The translations under genes were made by a program, and so were the position numbers. From Anarhynchus alexandrinus (taxonomy: Eukaryota; Chordata; Aves; Charadriiformes; Charadriidae), in contig VUYV01000020.1 of NCBI GenBank assembly GCA_008711295.1, positions 2,046,276-2,110,275 of the forward strand: DNA of 64,000 bases, in the 5' to 3' direction. This document shows, in pieces, positions 24,201-37,450 of this stretch. Within the stretch, counting starts at the first letter, position 1. Each line of letters starts with the position of its first letter. The notes under the pieces are model-generated. The model was not told the DNA's origin. It ran no database searches and was given only the letters and a program-made list of their open reading frames with translations.

Positions 24201-27200
24201 TAACTCAACATTTTCTACCAATCTCTAGGCTTTTTAGCCTATCTAGCTAGTTTGCCAGAGATCCTGCTGTTTTTTTTGCTCTTGTGCTTTAGGACAGATT
24301 GGGGCTGGTGTAGGGGCACAGACAAGTGTCTCAGCATCACTGGGAGCACCTTTTTCCTGTTTCACCCTTTCTTTGATCTTTTTTTCCTCTCTGCCTCCTT
24401 CTCCTCCTGCATTCATGCTTTCTTCTTCTTTCCCATCCTCCCTTTCATGTGTAAAAAGTGAGTTGAAAAAATGTCAAGCTGGTGCTGGTCAAAGGAACTT
24501 GTTCTCCCTTTCTTCCACTTCCTTTCATTGTCTCAGCCTCCCTCTCCTGGCACACGTCTCCCAAAGAGCACTGGAGAGGGATGCTTTCTGACAGAGAGCA
24601 GATACAAAGGGTTTGGGCATGATTCTCCCCTGTTCCTGCTCTCTGCCGCTGCCAGCAAAGGGCACATCAACTGCGGATCTTGTCAGTGCCAGGCAGATGA
24701 TCTGAAATGTGTGATGTCTGCGCTGCGGTGGAGGTGGTGGTGCTGGGGAGGGTAAAGGAGCTACCCCTGAAGCAGATGCCTTCAGCCAGAGGGTTGTGCT
24801 TGAACCAGTTGTCAGCACTCCCGGGAGACTGTGCTACTTGAATTTCCTATGAGAGCTTTTAAACACAACTCACAGCATGGGGATGATTGATTGACTTGAG
24901 TCAAAGGGAAATCTATGTAGGACAGCTCTCAGATGGGACCTTGCTGTTTAGACCTTGGTGGAGACAGCCTTTGGCCACAGGCAGCACATTATGTCTCCCG
25001 TAGCCTGACGTGATGAGGAGGCCATCCTGCAGAGTCACTTTTGTGGGAGTGCTCAGGTAAGGCTGTGGGCTCACATGCCCTGAGATCACTGGTTGGTGAG
25101 AAACCCCCCCAGCTGGTACCTCCTCACTTCGGTTCCCCAGTGGTCACACTCTTTTTTGGGATCCTTACAAGGGAAGCCGATGCATTATCAGTACATTGAC
25201 TTAAAATTACACACAAGAAGTTCCTCAGCCCCTGTTTGTCCCCAGACAGAGCTGTCCTCACTTCAGGAAGGTGAGCATCTGTGGTTTGGATGTAGCAAGG
25301 AAGCTGCAGAGAAAACTATTTTTCTGCCAAAATCTTCCTTCGCTCCTGATCCCAGACAACAAGAGGTGGGAGAGGTGGTTACAGAAAGATTCAAGAGTGT
25401 GCCAGGCAGGCTGCAGACAAGAGCATGCAATTCAACGCCTGAAGCAGCCCTGTTGCTTTCTGGGGAAGTATATATTGTTCATCAGCAGTACAGCTCTCCA
25501 CCAGCCTCTCACTGTAACATGACAACGAAAAAAAATGAAATCCAAAGCTGTCAGGAGCCTCTGTGCACTGCCACCATGCAAACAGCTTGGGCAGTCAGAC
25601 CTTTACTGGTATGGGCTTTGTTCCACCTGGGAGAACAGGCGTGCAGCCCCCAACTCACCTGGGCATCGCCACTGGAGATATCCGAGTCAGCCCAGTTCCC
25701 AGTGGAGGCTTGCTCCTGATCTCTTTTTGGCAGCTCTCCAACTGATGGCTATTTCCCTTCGCTACCACAAATCCACTCTCTGGGCCTGACCCATCTTCCC
25801 TCTGCCCAGACTCCTTCCAGGAGCATTATATATGAGCCCAGCTTCAACCTGAGTTTTGGAAATCCTGGAGCCAGAGCTCCTGTTGGAAATATAGTGGCCC
25901 CAGTGTACCGATCTCCTCAAGAGGTACTCAAAGCTGGATGTGGACAGTGGTGTTTTAATTCAAAGTAAATTTTATGGCATGTTTCACTGTCACACCTTGC
26001 TCTGCTCGTACCTATGGCCCAGGGTGGCAGGTGAATCCATCAGAGGGTTTCCAGCCTTAAGGAGAGATGGCGAGGAGCTGCCTCACTGGGCGGCACATGT
26101 CTCAGTGCTGCTGAACTTCCCTGCTTTGGGTCTGTCAGCTGGTGAGGTCTGAAGGGATGGAGTGCTGCAAGTCTTAAACCTGTGAGGAAGGACACTCTGA
26201 GCTCAACTGGTAGGTGTCTCTCAACCCTCATTTATGTTCCCCAGCACTCTCTGCCCCGATACTGCTCGTATATAGCCTATTTCATCACAGTGTTTTGGCC
26301 CTGTATGACTAAAGAAACTTGGATGCCCGAAGTCCAAGTGCCAAGAGAAATGTGCAACGCAAAAAAACCTAAGGGTAGTTGGCCCCTCTGAGTTAATCCA
26401 AAAGCCACTCTCTTCTTGTGACCCAAATCTAGCCCATGGGGCAGAACTAGCCTGTACGGCTCGGCTCCTCTAAGTGAGCTTGAGAATGAAGCCTCTATGG
26501 TTAACTTGCACAGTGGTTTACTTGTTGGATGCTCTATACAGTCTATGAGATACCCTTACAAGTTACTATTGCCTCTTCATTTTCAGGTGTTGTTGACCAC
26601 TGCTGGAGCACTCCACTCAAGAATCCAATGATTTTTGTCTTTGCGTGAACCTGTATGTACATACACACACATATCCTTTCCCCTCCTGTCCAGTGACACA
26701 CTACAGCTACATTTTTAACAAACCACCTGTTCAAGTCAAAATATCTTAAACAACTCCTTGCACAAATCCAGAAGTTGCAAAAGAAATGTGCAAAGAAGAG
26801 GAGATGTTTGGAACTGTGCCTGCTGAAAGGATGCTTTAAAACACAACCCCCCCCCACACACACACAAGGGTTGCTGCTCCCTCCCCCCCTTTGGGGTGGG
26901 TCTGAACCACAATTCCATGTTGCCTCTATGCTTAAATATACTCACATCCATAAGGCACAGTGACATCCTTGTCTTTCCTCTATAACTTGATCCATTTTAG
27001 AAAACCTGTAGTGAAAGACTGTTTCAATTTACCGTGGCTATTTATAACACAATTCTCTGGCAAACCGGAGTTAGAAGGGCCATTACTGTACAACCAAGTA
27101 ACATGAGATGGTACATACAAGAAATTAACAGAAAAAAAAAAAACCCTATTGGGAGGAAATTATAGAAACCCCAACCGCATTTACCAGTGTGTTTTTCATT

Positions 27201-28250
27201 TGGGCTGCTCTAATGATTTTAGCAAAGCTGGGGCTGGGGCTACACGGGGACACGATGCAGGTGTGCGGGTGCCGTGCGGCGCTGAAGCGCTGCTGGCGGA
27301 GAGGCACGGTTTACCAGCAGAGCTGTCCCATCCATACCAGCATCACCCGTCTCCCCTCGGCTCCCGGGCGAAGCAACTCATGAATCCGCACTCGCAGAGG
27401 TGGGTTTTGCTGGCATAGCTCTCTCGGTCGTGAATTGCACCCCTGATCAAAAGTGAGTCTCAGGGAGCGCTCCCCCGTGCGTGTGTGTGGGGAGGGGGGG
27501 GATGAAACACAAAGTCGAGGTGTGACTCACCCGAATTCAGACAGTGAAGCAGAGACACGAGCAGAGCTGGAACAGAGTACTTTCTTCCCTCATTTCTCAG
27601 TGCGGCTGCAGGCAGACAGCGTTGCCACTGAACTGTGTATTCCGATGTATAATTACTTGCTTATTAGCTGGCTAGCTCATCATGCCAAGAAAGTTAGCGG
27701 GAATGTGGAGCAGAGACATTTCTCCTCTCCCTGTCTTTCAGACCGGAGAAGAAACGACAGATCATACAACCTGCTGGGAACCTCCACCTCCTCCACCCTT
27801 TATAGGCTGGCAGAGGTTGAAGTTTGATTGATTTCTCAGTTACATCTAGTCCTCAGAAGAAAGAGAAAAAGAGCTAATCATGCTAGGCTGATACTAGAGC
27901 CGGGGACTCTGACGGCTGTGGCTATTACCAGTTTCAGAGTGACACGCTGGGCAGATGTGCCTGACGGGTGACCTCGCACTGAGCCGTGAAGATGTTGGGA
28001 GCAACCAGCTCTACCACACGCCATTGCTCCGCACCTCACAGAGGGGGAGGAACGTAACATAAGAGTGTCGACCTGAGGCCAAGCCAAATACAGGGCCACT
28101 GGGGTCAAGATAGGGCTTGGTTTACCTATTGTATAGGCGGCACTTTTTTTAAAGCTTGCAAATGTAATCCCCTCTGTTGCGACCTCCCTCCAGAGGCTCA
28201 CCAGGCATCGCAGTGTTTTCATGCCTGTCCCCTCGTGTCTCGAGCGTTGC
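21260..28250. other. Non-coding flank, no gene recognised
   Basis: No frame carries a recognisable domain. The longest (25093-25719 plus, 208 codons) has no family features, and about one such frame by chance is not surprising in 64 kb. A small (CA)n lies near 24148-24160. An AT-rich block at about 22080-22255, rich in TAATTA cores, resembles a regulatory element. Confidence 0.4.
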
Positions 28251-28257
28251 ATGCTCA

Positions 28258-28291
28258 CCCCGTGTGAGTGTGCAACCCGTGTGAGTGTGAA
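28258..28291. repeat. 17-bp tandem duplication
   Basis: Two adjacent copies of a 17-base unit containing gtgtgagtgtg, differing at the last bases (gcaa versus gaaa). Small local duplication of no evident function. Confidence 0.85.
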
Positions 28292-28489
28292 ACCAAAGAA
28301 GTTTCTCCATGCAGCTCCCCAGGTGGCTGCGCTCCGGTGAAGGGCAAAGCGATTCTCCTTCCTAAACCAACCCCTGCATCCAGACTTCCCCGAGAAAACC
28401 AGATGAGGGTTTTGAATAACAGCAACAGACTTCCCTATTAGCGAAGTAAAGCAGGAAAATTAGTGGGAAATAGCGTAATTTTTATATGG

Positions 28490-28605
28490 ACCAAATCATT
28501 CATAGATTTCGGAGGCAGAAGGAAACACTACTGGTCTGACCTCCTGTTCTAATCAGAGCGCATTGTGAGCAACAACCTCCAGCCCTGATTTCTGAGAAGC
28601 CAATA
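28490..28605 (-). repeat. Ancient CR1-type LINE 3' UTR relic
   Basis: The sequence catagatttcggaggcagaa, then a short spacer and ctggtctgacctcctgttc, has the form of the old CR1-related 3' UTRs found across reptiles and birds (a 'catagatt ... agaaggga ... tctagtctgacctcctg' layout). It is well diverged and lacks coding sequence. By analogy with the fresher CR1 copies in this window it is antisense. Confidence 0.6.
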
Positions 28606-28609
28606 ATAA

Positions 28610-30830
28610 ACTATTCATTTGTACCTCACACAGAGCAGTGCCGTATTCCATCAGGATGCACAAACCGGTATTCTTAAGGAACAATACGCATTTGGGATGA
28701 GATTTACAGCTGTTCAGTAGCCCTCAGATTTGCAGGTAAACCGCAATAGCTAACTTGCCGGGAGGTTTCATGGCATGTGAGGCTGGCACTGAGGAATAAA
28801 TATCTCCGATTTCCCCCCTCTGATTTTTTCTGGTCTCTGGCATCAGGATTGAGGGAGACAGGAGCCACATTTCCACCCTGCTTCAGGAGGGACGGGGGGA
28901 GCCAGCAGGATTTGGGCGAAAGGATTCAGCAGGTGGGAAGCCAGGGCAGGACTGACTCAAGAATCAATGGAGGTGGCCAGAGAAAGGAGGGGGTGGGAAA
29001 TGCCCTGGGGGAAGGATGAAAGAGGGACGCTGGGGCAGCTTGAAGCACAGGAAGAGAAGTAAGGGCTGCTGGAAAGATGGTGGGGGCAAGTGGACAAGCG
29101 AAACTTGGGGAAAGCCAGGATGTAAGATGGCACTGCTGTGGTGTCGCTGGGGCAGGGATTGACGGCACCGGGCTGGGCTGAAATGTGGTCCTGGGCCATG
29201 GGCAGGGTGGGGGGAGGTTTTGGTGGGGAGGCTGGGCATCGTCCCCAGGACCTTGGCAGCTCTGCCAAGTCAGCTTTCTGCCCAGTCAGCCCTTATTTTT
29301 CTCCATCCCACCTTTCGGCACCCCTCACTTGCTTCACACCCTGCCCAGACCCCTTACCGTCCTGCCCTTGCAGGGAGCCGGAGGGGTTGGAGGGGCCAAC
29401 AGGAAAGTGAGGGAGGAGGAGGGTGAAATGTGCCTTCCTCTGCCCGAGGAGCTGGTCTCGGGGATAACATGGAGTTTGACCACCTTAGCTGACAGGGGGT
29501 AAACTCATCCCTGCTCCAAACATCCCATGTGAGGTGTCTTGTGTTAAATACTCTTATTCATTCACCGTGTCTGGAAAAAGTACCTCTGAGCCCCTGAAAA
29601 CAGCAGACATTTTGATGGAAGATGCCTGAGAAAGAATATTTTACAGGAACCAAGGGATACCTGTCTCTCTGGAAAATGAGCATTGGAAGATCAAGAAATT
29701 ACCAATAGAAATTTCTCATATTAGCACTTCTTTTTTTTCCTTGCTTGTCTTGGCGGAGCATCACATTTCATTTTCAAACTGCAGTTCTACATTTATCATC
29801 CCTGATTTAGTAAATTGCCTCTTGCAGAAGCAGTGTCTAACCTACCTTTATTTAAGATGTTGCAGAATAATGTGTTTATGTTGTACTCGGAGAGGGTCAC
29901 AAAAAAAGTGGCAGATGCTGCAAACATATTGAAACGGAGGTAATGTAAATGATTTTAGATTCAAAATATTCCTCCTCAAGTCACTTAACACTTTCAGAAA
30001 ATATTGTATTGTCAGTGAGACTTAAATCTAAAATCTTGAAGCAAGAGGAATTTTATTGTCTTTCTCCCTCTTTATTCTTTTCTTAACATGGATCAAAATC
30101 AACTTTTCAATAAGCCTCTCTTTGTAGTCAAAATAGAAGGAGGTGAAGACACCTCCATAATCAGAGTTGACTCAAGGCTTATCAGCAGGGTAGGCAAAAT
30201 TTAATTTTGCAGCCCAAGGATTCTCTCTTCACCCTTGGGCAGGCGAAATTCAGCTGCTTGGCTGCTGCAGAGTGGGTCCCTCCCGGGATGTGTTTCTCTT
30301 CTACCCCCTTGATACCGCACAGCTCCGGGGGAAAGGCTGGACAAGTCGCCTTGTGCCTGCTGCAGCTATGGCCATCCCCATCTCTTCCAGCCCGGGCAAA
30401 CTGGGGTGCTGGTTACCCCTGGCAGGCTCCCACCTTTGGCAGCCGACAGCTTTGCCCGTGCCTGAAACCAGCCCTGTCGGTAATGAGGCAGAGAAACTCA
30501 CATCTGCAAAGGCGAGCCTGGAATCATTATCTTATAGCTGCAAATGTAGCCTCCCGCTTAAATGAAAGGATGCAGATAATTGGGTTATCTGGTATAAAAC
30601 CGATTCTTCTGCCCTATAAACTGTAGTCAGTACACATGATGCATTCTCACTGTGCCAGGCTGGAAAGGGGGGTGCTGGGAACGGGGGTGGCATACTCACC
30701 CCAAGCAGGAGAGAACTTCTCCTGTGCCCTTGGCGCGCGCACCTGAACTTCCGCGGATCGTGACATTCACACATATGCCTCCTCCCCATTTGAGCTTCAC
30801 GGGAATACGATCAAGCTGATGATTTCCAGT
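28610..30830. other. Non-coding flank, no gene recognised
   Basis: GC-moderate sequence (28.8-29.5 kb is G-rich) with several open frames on both strands but no recognisable domain. Nothing else was identified. Confidence 0.4.
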
Positions 30831-31065
30831 GAAATCAATAGGAAAGGTAGAGGGCATCAACAAAATCATTAATAATTTCTCTCAATTATAATCTAGTTTC
30901 TTCAAATACAGCTGTTGCTAGAGCCTCCAGCCAGAATTAATGATACGGAAAATCTGAAGGACAATAAACAGTATATTTGTGAGCTAGAGGGATGTGAACA
31001 AACAGTAAACAAAAAGGAAAATGTCAGAGGGGTTAAATCTTTAATAAAGTACTGCTCCAATATGG
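30830..31065. promoter_or_regulatory. AT-rich conserved-element-like block
   Basis: This block contains aatcattaataatttctctc, caattataatc and agaattaatgatacgg, and a string of further TAAT cores plus gtgaacaaacagtaaacaaa (forkhead-like AAACA cores). It has no repeat signature. The dense, non-repetitive AT-rich motif content is typical of vertebrate distal enhancers near developmental genes. This is inference only. Confidence 0.35.
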
Positions 31066-33530
31066 TTTGATAAGCTCTCCTTCAGATGTTTCACAAATAT
31101 TCTCCCTTGCTTGCAGAGTCAGCCTGGCCTTTTTCAAGCCAAACACATTTCACAAGACAAAATTGTAGAGGAACCGTAATGGACCTTTAAAAGAGAAATA
31201 GATTGTGACCTTATTCTTATATTTTAAAAGCAATAACATGAAGGCAAGATTATACATTCCTCGTAGCAGGGATTCCTCGTTCCTCGTACGTACGCAGCCT
31301 GTCCTGTGTTCAGCACGGAGCTCACTGATGTTCAGTAATTTCTGCTGTTTATAAAGTGAATCAAGCAGGTACATTTTGCAATTGTTAATACTAAGGGTAA
31401 TAATATACACACACACATGCATCCACCCACATAAGTACAGAGAGGTTAATACCGATCTAAAAATATTTTGTATGGCAGAAAGAACACAAAACCATTGTCA
31501 GCAGAGTTGTTGGAAGACAGTAGCAGCTAATGGGAGGTTTGTAGTCTTGGGCACGAGTGCAGGATTTAATCCGGGTTCATCTGTCCAGCAAACACTGTAT
31601 TTACCTCTTTTAAAATAGTTTGTCAAATGCTTTAGGATGAAAAAGGCCACAATCCCTGTATGTCTTAAATAAAAGTAGCCAACAATGCAGATGAAAAAGG
31701 AACATTTATGAAGGCGAGGAAGGAAAGGGTAAGTTTTCTTAGGCCCGATTTCATGTCACAAGTGCATTTGTGTGACTTTTGAACTTGCCAAGAGTGACTC
31801 AAAATGCAGAATTCTAATCCCCCCAAGATGCAGAGACAATCAATCACTGATGAAGGGGAAAATGCTGAATTCCCAGTATCTAGCCCTCTCCAAGAAAGCC
31901 TGTCGGCTGTGTGATGCAAACTAATCTGTTCCAAGCATCAGCTTTTTTGTTTCTTGCCCTGGTTCACATATATACACATATCCAGTGGGAGAGAGAGAAA
32001 AAAAGGGGAGGGAGGGGGGAGAGGCCACATCCACACATATCAATGACTGTTGGAAGAAAATAGCTAATACATGGAGCTGGAGTTGGAGAAAGGTGGGACT
32101 ACTCCACAATTCTTTTGCTGAACTGCAGCTGAGATCGGTCCAGAGCTATCAGAAATAAGAGACAAAAACTAGGGCATGTTTGTAACCATCGTGGGGCGGG
32201 GGGAATGGCTATAAATTCTGGCTGGGAGAAGCAGATGGCAGTGAATTACGAGAAGAGGGCACTGCTGCTGTTGCAGCCGCTGCTGCAACTGCCACAGCTC
32301 AGCTCTTTTCCATCTGACAGAAGGGCCTCTGGGCAGCCAGAGATGAGTCAGACTCATGTGTGGTGCAGAGGAGTCTCTGGAGAACCCCAGTTTTCCCCTT
32401 TCATTTGTGTCACACAGCTTCAGGGTTTGAAGCGAGTCATGCAGCCCCTACATGCTAGGAGCACCCTTTCCCCTCTCACTGTATCTTTCCCGGTGTCTGA
32501 GCTGCAGCCAACGCCGATGAGCGCAGCGTGGCTGGGTGGCATCATGCAGGAGGGATCCCTACAGTCTCCAAGCAAGGGTGCCATTAGCGTCCTCCCAGTG
32601 TTGCACCAAAAGTCCTGAGCTAACGCCAAGCTGAGGAGAAGCAGCCATTGAGGACACTCCCGTTGAAGCCACCTTGCTTGCACTCCTTGGGAAGACCTGC
32701 AGGCTCCACCTGCAAACCCAAAGGTGCGCAGCAGCCACATTGCAAAGCTTCAGGATTTGGCAAAGCCATTTAAACCTCTAGGTTACCCATTAGCAGTGGT
32801 GAATAATCCCCATTGGCTCTGGGAGACATCTCAGCCCCTGACCAGCACTGGCCCCAACCCCAGCAGACAGTGGAAGCAGAAGGACAGCATTTTGAACTGG
32901 AGACTGGCCAAAACACGTATCCAGTGTATCCCACCGCACAACAAACTGCCAGCTGCTTGCAAAAGAGAAACTATGCCAGCAACGGCACCCTGGATTGCTC
33001 TTTTTACACAAGACTTAGACTGTTGGTTTGAAGCTGGTGAGCAGTTTCCTATCCTCAAAAGACTATTTTAAGCTCCACAGAGAGCAGTTGTTGAACAAGC
33101 TCTGTTAATACAGAAGAGCAGCAGCAAATCCATTCCACCTTCTTAGCTAATGGCTTCCCCTCCTGGAAAAAAAAAAAAAAAAAGATTTCTGAGGAAAGAA
33201 ACAAACTGCGCTGTCTCTGCCACCAAGCCAGACCTGAGCACCCCCGCAGCACGCTGCTCCCCCCGGCACCTGGGAGGGGAAGGGGCACCTCGCTGGTGAA
33301 CTGGTCTGCCCTCAAGTACAAGACTGCAGGCTGAGGTCTGTGCTGGAGGAGGGGAGATGAGTTGGGTGAGGAATTATTGCTCTCTGTGCTTTGATACCTT
33401 CTGGGAAAAAATTAGGGATACTTAGCTGCTGTCATACAAACATTTTATGCAAATCTTATCTTTGTCTTCTGCATACTGGTACATCATTTGCATCTGATTA
33501 TCAACTTTGGGTCTATTGTTTTGTTCTAAA
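31065..33530. other. Non-coding flank, no gene recognised
   Basis: A short A run lies near 33168-33183 and a small (CA)n near 31406. The CTG/CAG-rich stretch at 32262-32295 is short. No domain-bearing frame was seen. Confidence 0.4.
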
Positions 33531-33534
33531 CAGA

Positions 33535-33592
33535 ATTCCTGCTGCTGAAAGGTGTTGGATTGACAGCCCTGGTGAATAAAGTCATCTCTTTA
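33535..33592 (+). repeat. Copy A of a dispersed ancient element
   Basis: The 27 bases at about 33546-33572 (core gaaaggtgttggattgacag followed by ccctgg) are identical to a second place near 43515-43541. Flanks also correspond (ctgctgctg versus ctgccag on the left; a diverged 'aagtcatct' versus 'aagtcctct' on the right). Both copies are on the plus strand. This fits an old interspersed repeat whose core has stayed unchanged. Confidence 0.7.
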
Positions 33593-33599
33593 CGGGGAA

Positions 33600-36420
33600 G
33601 GAGAAGAGCAGCTTCCCACACAAGGCTCTGCCATTATTCCCCAGCCAGGGCCAACAGTGAGGATCGGATGCCAGCCCTTGGCCTCTGCTGAGCCTGCCAG
33701 CTGATGCAGAGCAGGGCTGCGAATGTGGAATCCCCGTGAACTTTCTACAAGGGCAGCCCAAAATCCTTTAAAAAGGAACGGCTAGTCTGTTGGGTTGGAT
33801 TCACATTTGTGCTACACACACAACGGGTTCCAGCACCTAGCTGGCTCTGGTGTCACACCCAAGGATCAGGAGAAAGTTTACACGGTGGGATCTTCACACC
33901 CAAAATGAAAGACTTTACCCTCTTGACCTAGAGGAGAGGAGGCTTTTGCTGCCTCTGGCACATGCACAATTATTGCCAGATGGATATAGCCCTGTCTCCA
34001 GCAGCCGCAACGTGCCGAGTCCTTTTCCTGACTGTAGTAGGGTGTCTTGCCTTGCGTTGCAAGACAAAAAGATTTGCCGGGGGCTAAAGTGGCTCAAGTC
34101 CACCGGAGTCAATGGCTTCACTTCAGTTTACCCTGGCTGAGAATTTGGCTCAGCTACACCACATTAGCAGAAAGTTTTTGGTAAGCCCCGTGTAGAAATC
34201 AACGATAACCAGGGATCACGGTCTTCAAGTTCTGCAACATGTGGATCTTATCAGTTCCCTCCTCTGCCTCTGGGAAGTTACTTTTCTTTTGCCTTGAGTG
34301 GGGGCACAGGGTGCTCCCTCATACTGGGGAAGAACAGGGAACTATTCAGGGTAGCTCCAGGGTGAGATGGGGACTGAGCTACCAAACTACCCTGCAACAC
34401 AAGGCTGCTTCAGTCAAGCCAAAGGACGTGGACAAATGAATGTTAATCCCGATCCTTAGGCTTCAGCAGTCACAGCACTGAGCAATACCAGTCTGTCCAC
34501 TTGACTTTGGGATGGATGGCTGTTCTAGCTGTGTTTGTCCTGTCGATAAAATATTCAGCCCCAGTAACAGCTGCTTCTGTAAGAGTGCCAGATTAAGACA
34601 AATAATGCAGACTTAGTGCTCTTTACATGGATTGCATGGGCTGACCCTGCTGCAATATGCACACCCACAAATCTTCTCAGCTCATTACCTCATTGAACAC
34701 GGCTGCTCCTCTGTAAGGACAGGAGCTGGGTGATACCTCGACAGAATTTGAACATGACATGCTAAGTCAGAGCTGGAAAAAGCTGACTGAGAGCTCTGGG
34801 CCTGGCCTGGCAGAGAGGCGGACCCCGTCAGAAAAATGCAGCTTCAAGAAGGACACGTGGCAGCCCTGGTGGACAGGACCCTTGGCTTTGCGGAGGAGGG
34901 AGCATAGCTTTCCTATCATTAAGACATCCCTCATTTTTTCTGCACCTGTTCTTTGCTAACGCCCCCTTAGTATTTCACTTCTCTCCTTCTCCACGCAGCC
35001 AGTTCTGGGTTAAGAAGGCAGGAGTATGCATTGTGTAAATAAAGTTTGTTGTTTTCCTTTGAAGTATGTGGGAAGGCTTTGAAAACCCAACTGTAGCCGT
35101 TCCCAATAATCTCAACTTTCTGCTCTATTTCTCTGGTTAACCTTGCTGACTCAAAACAACAAAAAGCATAGCCCGAAGGAAATAGTGCTCGCTGCTTTCT
35201 TAACTTTCCAATGGCATTTTACCGGCGATATTTTCTTTTTGTTAAGATCTTTGAAGTCCATTCCTCTCTTTCTGTGCGGATTCCCATTGAGACCAAATGG
35301 CTCGTACCAACCTGCTTCCCGAGGCATGGGGTAGGAAGCATGACTGCCTTCCCCAGGTCATAACAAGAAGGAAGAGTCAGTGAGGGGGCTGCTGAGATGC
35401 CAGCAGTAAACAAGCCAACACAGAGATGTGTTTTGTTTTCTTCCCAGAGCACGGTGGGAGCAAGATCTTCCTTCTCACACACGTCTCCCAATTAGAGAGC
35501 CAGGACATGATCTATTAGGTTGCCACTCTGCCCATCTAGTAAGACTGAACAAGTCCATCTTTCATATTGCTTTGCAGTCAGCTCAAGAGGTCACTCTTGA
35601 CTCAAGTAAAGTTTCTTCCCCTGTCCCAGATTGCCCTCCCCCCCGCAGCTGCATTGACAAAGTAATTGCCTGGAGAAGAAAGCAATGGGAACTTCACATC
35701 AAGGCAAACTCCTGACGATCTTTGCTAAGATACCTGCCTGGTGGAAGAGGGTGAGAACTGCCAACAAGATCACTTGAGGGAAAGCAGATACCCTTCCTTC
35801 TTCCCATCCTACTACATTACTTCTGGGCAAGAGTCCATCTCCTCCCTCATCTGGGCCCAAAGGACTGTGGTTTGCTTGTCAGACTCAGACACTTTTCTCA
35901 GGAGGGTTTTCCACATGCTGGTCAGTGGCTTGAGGGACAACCATCCCATGCCTGCAAGGCACAGATACTGCTTCTGCTGAGGTACAAATCCCGAGTGTGA
36001 AGAATGTGATGGAGAAGGGCATTTGTCACACTGTGAAGTGTGTACCACACCACCACACCATATATCAGGCTGAAAATGGGAAAGACCCACAGCTGGGAGA
36101 TGTCACTGTCAAAAAAATCTGTGCCATGGGTAGAGTGATAGGGTTCATCCTGACCAAGTCAGCAGAATACATCACCCTCCCACAATAATTTCATATCACC
36201 ACCCCCTGCCTCTATCTAATCTCTAAGGAAATTTCTAGTTCTTCAGAAGAAGATGAAAAAAAAGACATGTTCTGCCTCCATAAACCCGAGCCCTTCCATC
36301 GTAGACATGACGAATAAAGGGAGGGAGAAAGAACCATATAAACAGGCCCCTCGAACATAATTGAAGAACCAGACTAATTTGGCTTGTCTTTATAACAGGC
36401 CAGAGCTGGGCACTAGACTT
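33600..36420. other. Non-coding flank with a possible poly(A) site
   Basis: No coding frame was recognised. At about 35035-35060 the sequence gtgtaaataaagtttgttgt has an AATAAA-type signal followed closely by a GT-rich stretch, the layout of a plus-strand polyadenylation site. No transcript leading to it could be defined. Confidence 0.35.
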
Positions 36421-36424
36421 ACCC

Positions 36425-36510
36425 GCAACAGATAAAGATGAGTAACTACATAATGAGGTTAAAATATTCATTAAGCTAATTGCATGTTAATTAAGTAAAG
36501 GATGCTATTA
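36425..36510. promoter_or_regulatory. AT-rich conserved-element-like block
   Basis: Contains attcattaagctaattgcat and gttaattaagtaaagg, combining several homeodomain TAAT/AATTA cores with an octamer-like attgcat. No repeat features. A role as an enhancer is inferred from motif density only. Confidence 0.35.
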
Positions 36511-37124
36511 GGGATCTATTGAGCTCCATCTGTGTGTGCAAACAGGAGTGAGAATAATCACACCAGAAAGCAGGAGAAGAGATGGTGACAGCTCTGGGGC
36601 TCCTGGCACACAGGAACCAGGGTGGAAGGGACAACTGCGGGGGGCAGCTCCAGGTCCTGGGGGAGCTGGCAGCTGTGAAAAGGAGGGTGGTCTCATGAGA
36701 AGAGGGGGGGCTGGTAATGAGAAATTCTAGGTGCTGTTGCCAGCAATCACGTTCTGAATGGGCATATAATTTCCTCACACTCCGTTTCCAGATATGTAAA
36801 ACAGGAACTCCAGCTCTCTCCGCAGGTGAGAAAATTCACGAGAAAACTCAGGAAATGGTCTAGCCAAACTTACTTTCACTATTGTATCTGTTGTTTTTAC
36901 CAGAATTGCTTGCAGGGACAGAGATCCATCACCTACGGAAAGCACCATAGGACTCAAGCCAATAGGCTGCAAGGCACTGGAAAGGTCCATTTTTGAAAAT
37001 GGCCTACAAGAAGGCTAAAAATAAGGAGGGAGAAATTACTCTTCCATTTAAACTTCCTCTGTCAGCACCACAGAGGACAGTTTCTAATAAATACTTCTTA
37101 AAAAAAAAAAAGAGAAAAAAATTC

Positions 37125-37450
37125 CATCTGACATAATTATGGCCAATGCTCCATAAGGCAGAATAGGGAAAATGCCTACATATTTCATGTTAAAATTCAT
37201 TAATAATAGAAGGCAAGGATTAAATTATATAACTGCCACCTTTAAGTTAAATAATATTTTCAGCAGAAGGAAAGGGAGATGGGACAACTCCATAACCAAC
37301 ACGTTTATTTCAGCACATGAATAATTTAGGCAAATAATACAACAGCCTTTTAAAGGGGAGAAGATTCGATGAAGAGGTTGGGTTAGAAAGGACTTGCACT
37401 GCATTGGGAGATTTGAAGGACTGGGAGAATAATTCATATTCAATCATTCA
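37125..37450. promoter_or_regulatory. AT-rich conserved-element-like block
   Basis: Contains cataattatggccaatgctc, attcattaataatag and further TAAT-bearing stretches to about 37445, with no interspersed-repeat signature. The composition resembles vertebrate conserved non-coding sequence. An A run lies at 37100-37110. Confidence 0.35.

Noticed and set aside
25093..25719. 208-codon open frame, plus strand
   Set aside because: No recognisable domain. With roughly 128,000 codons over six frames and 3/64 stops, about 0.3-0.4 frames this long are expected by chance, and no splice or promoter context supports it.
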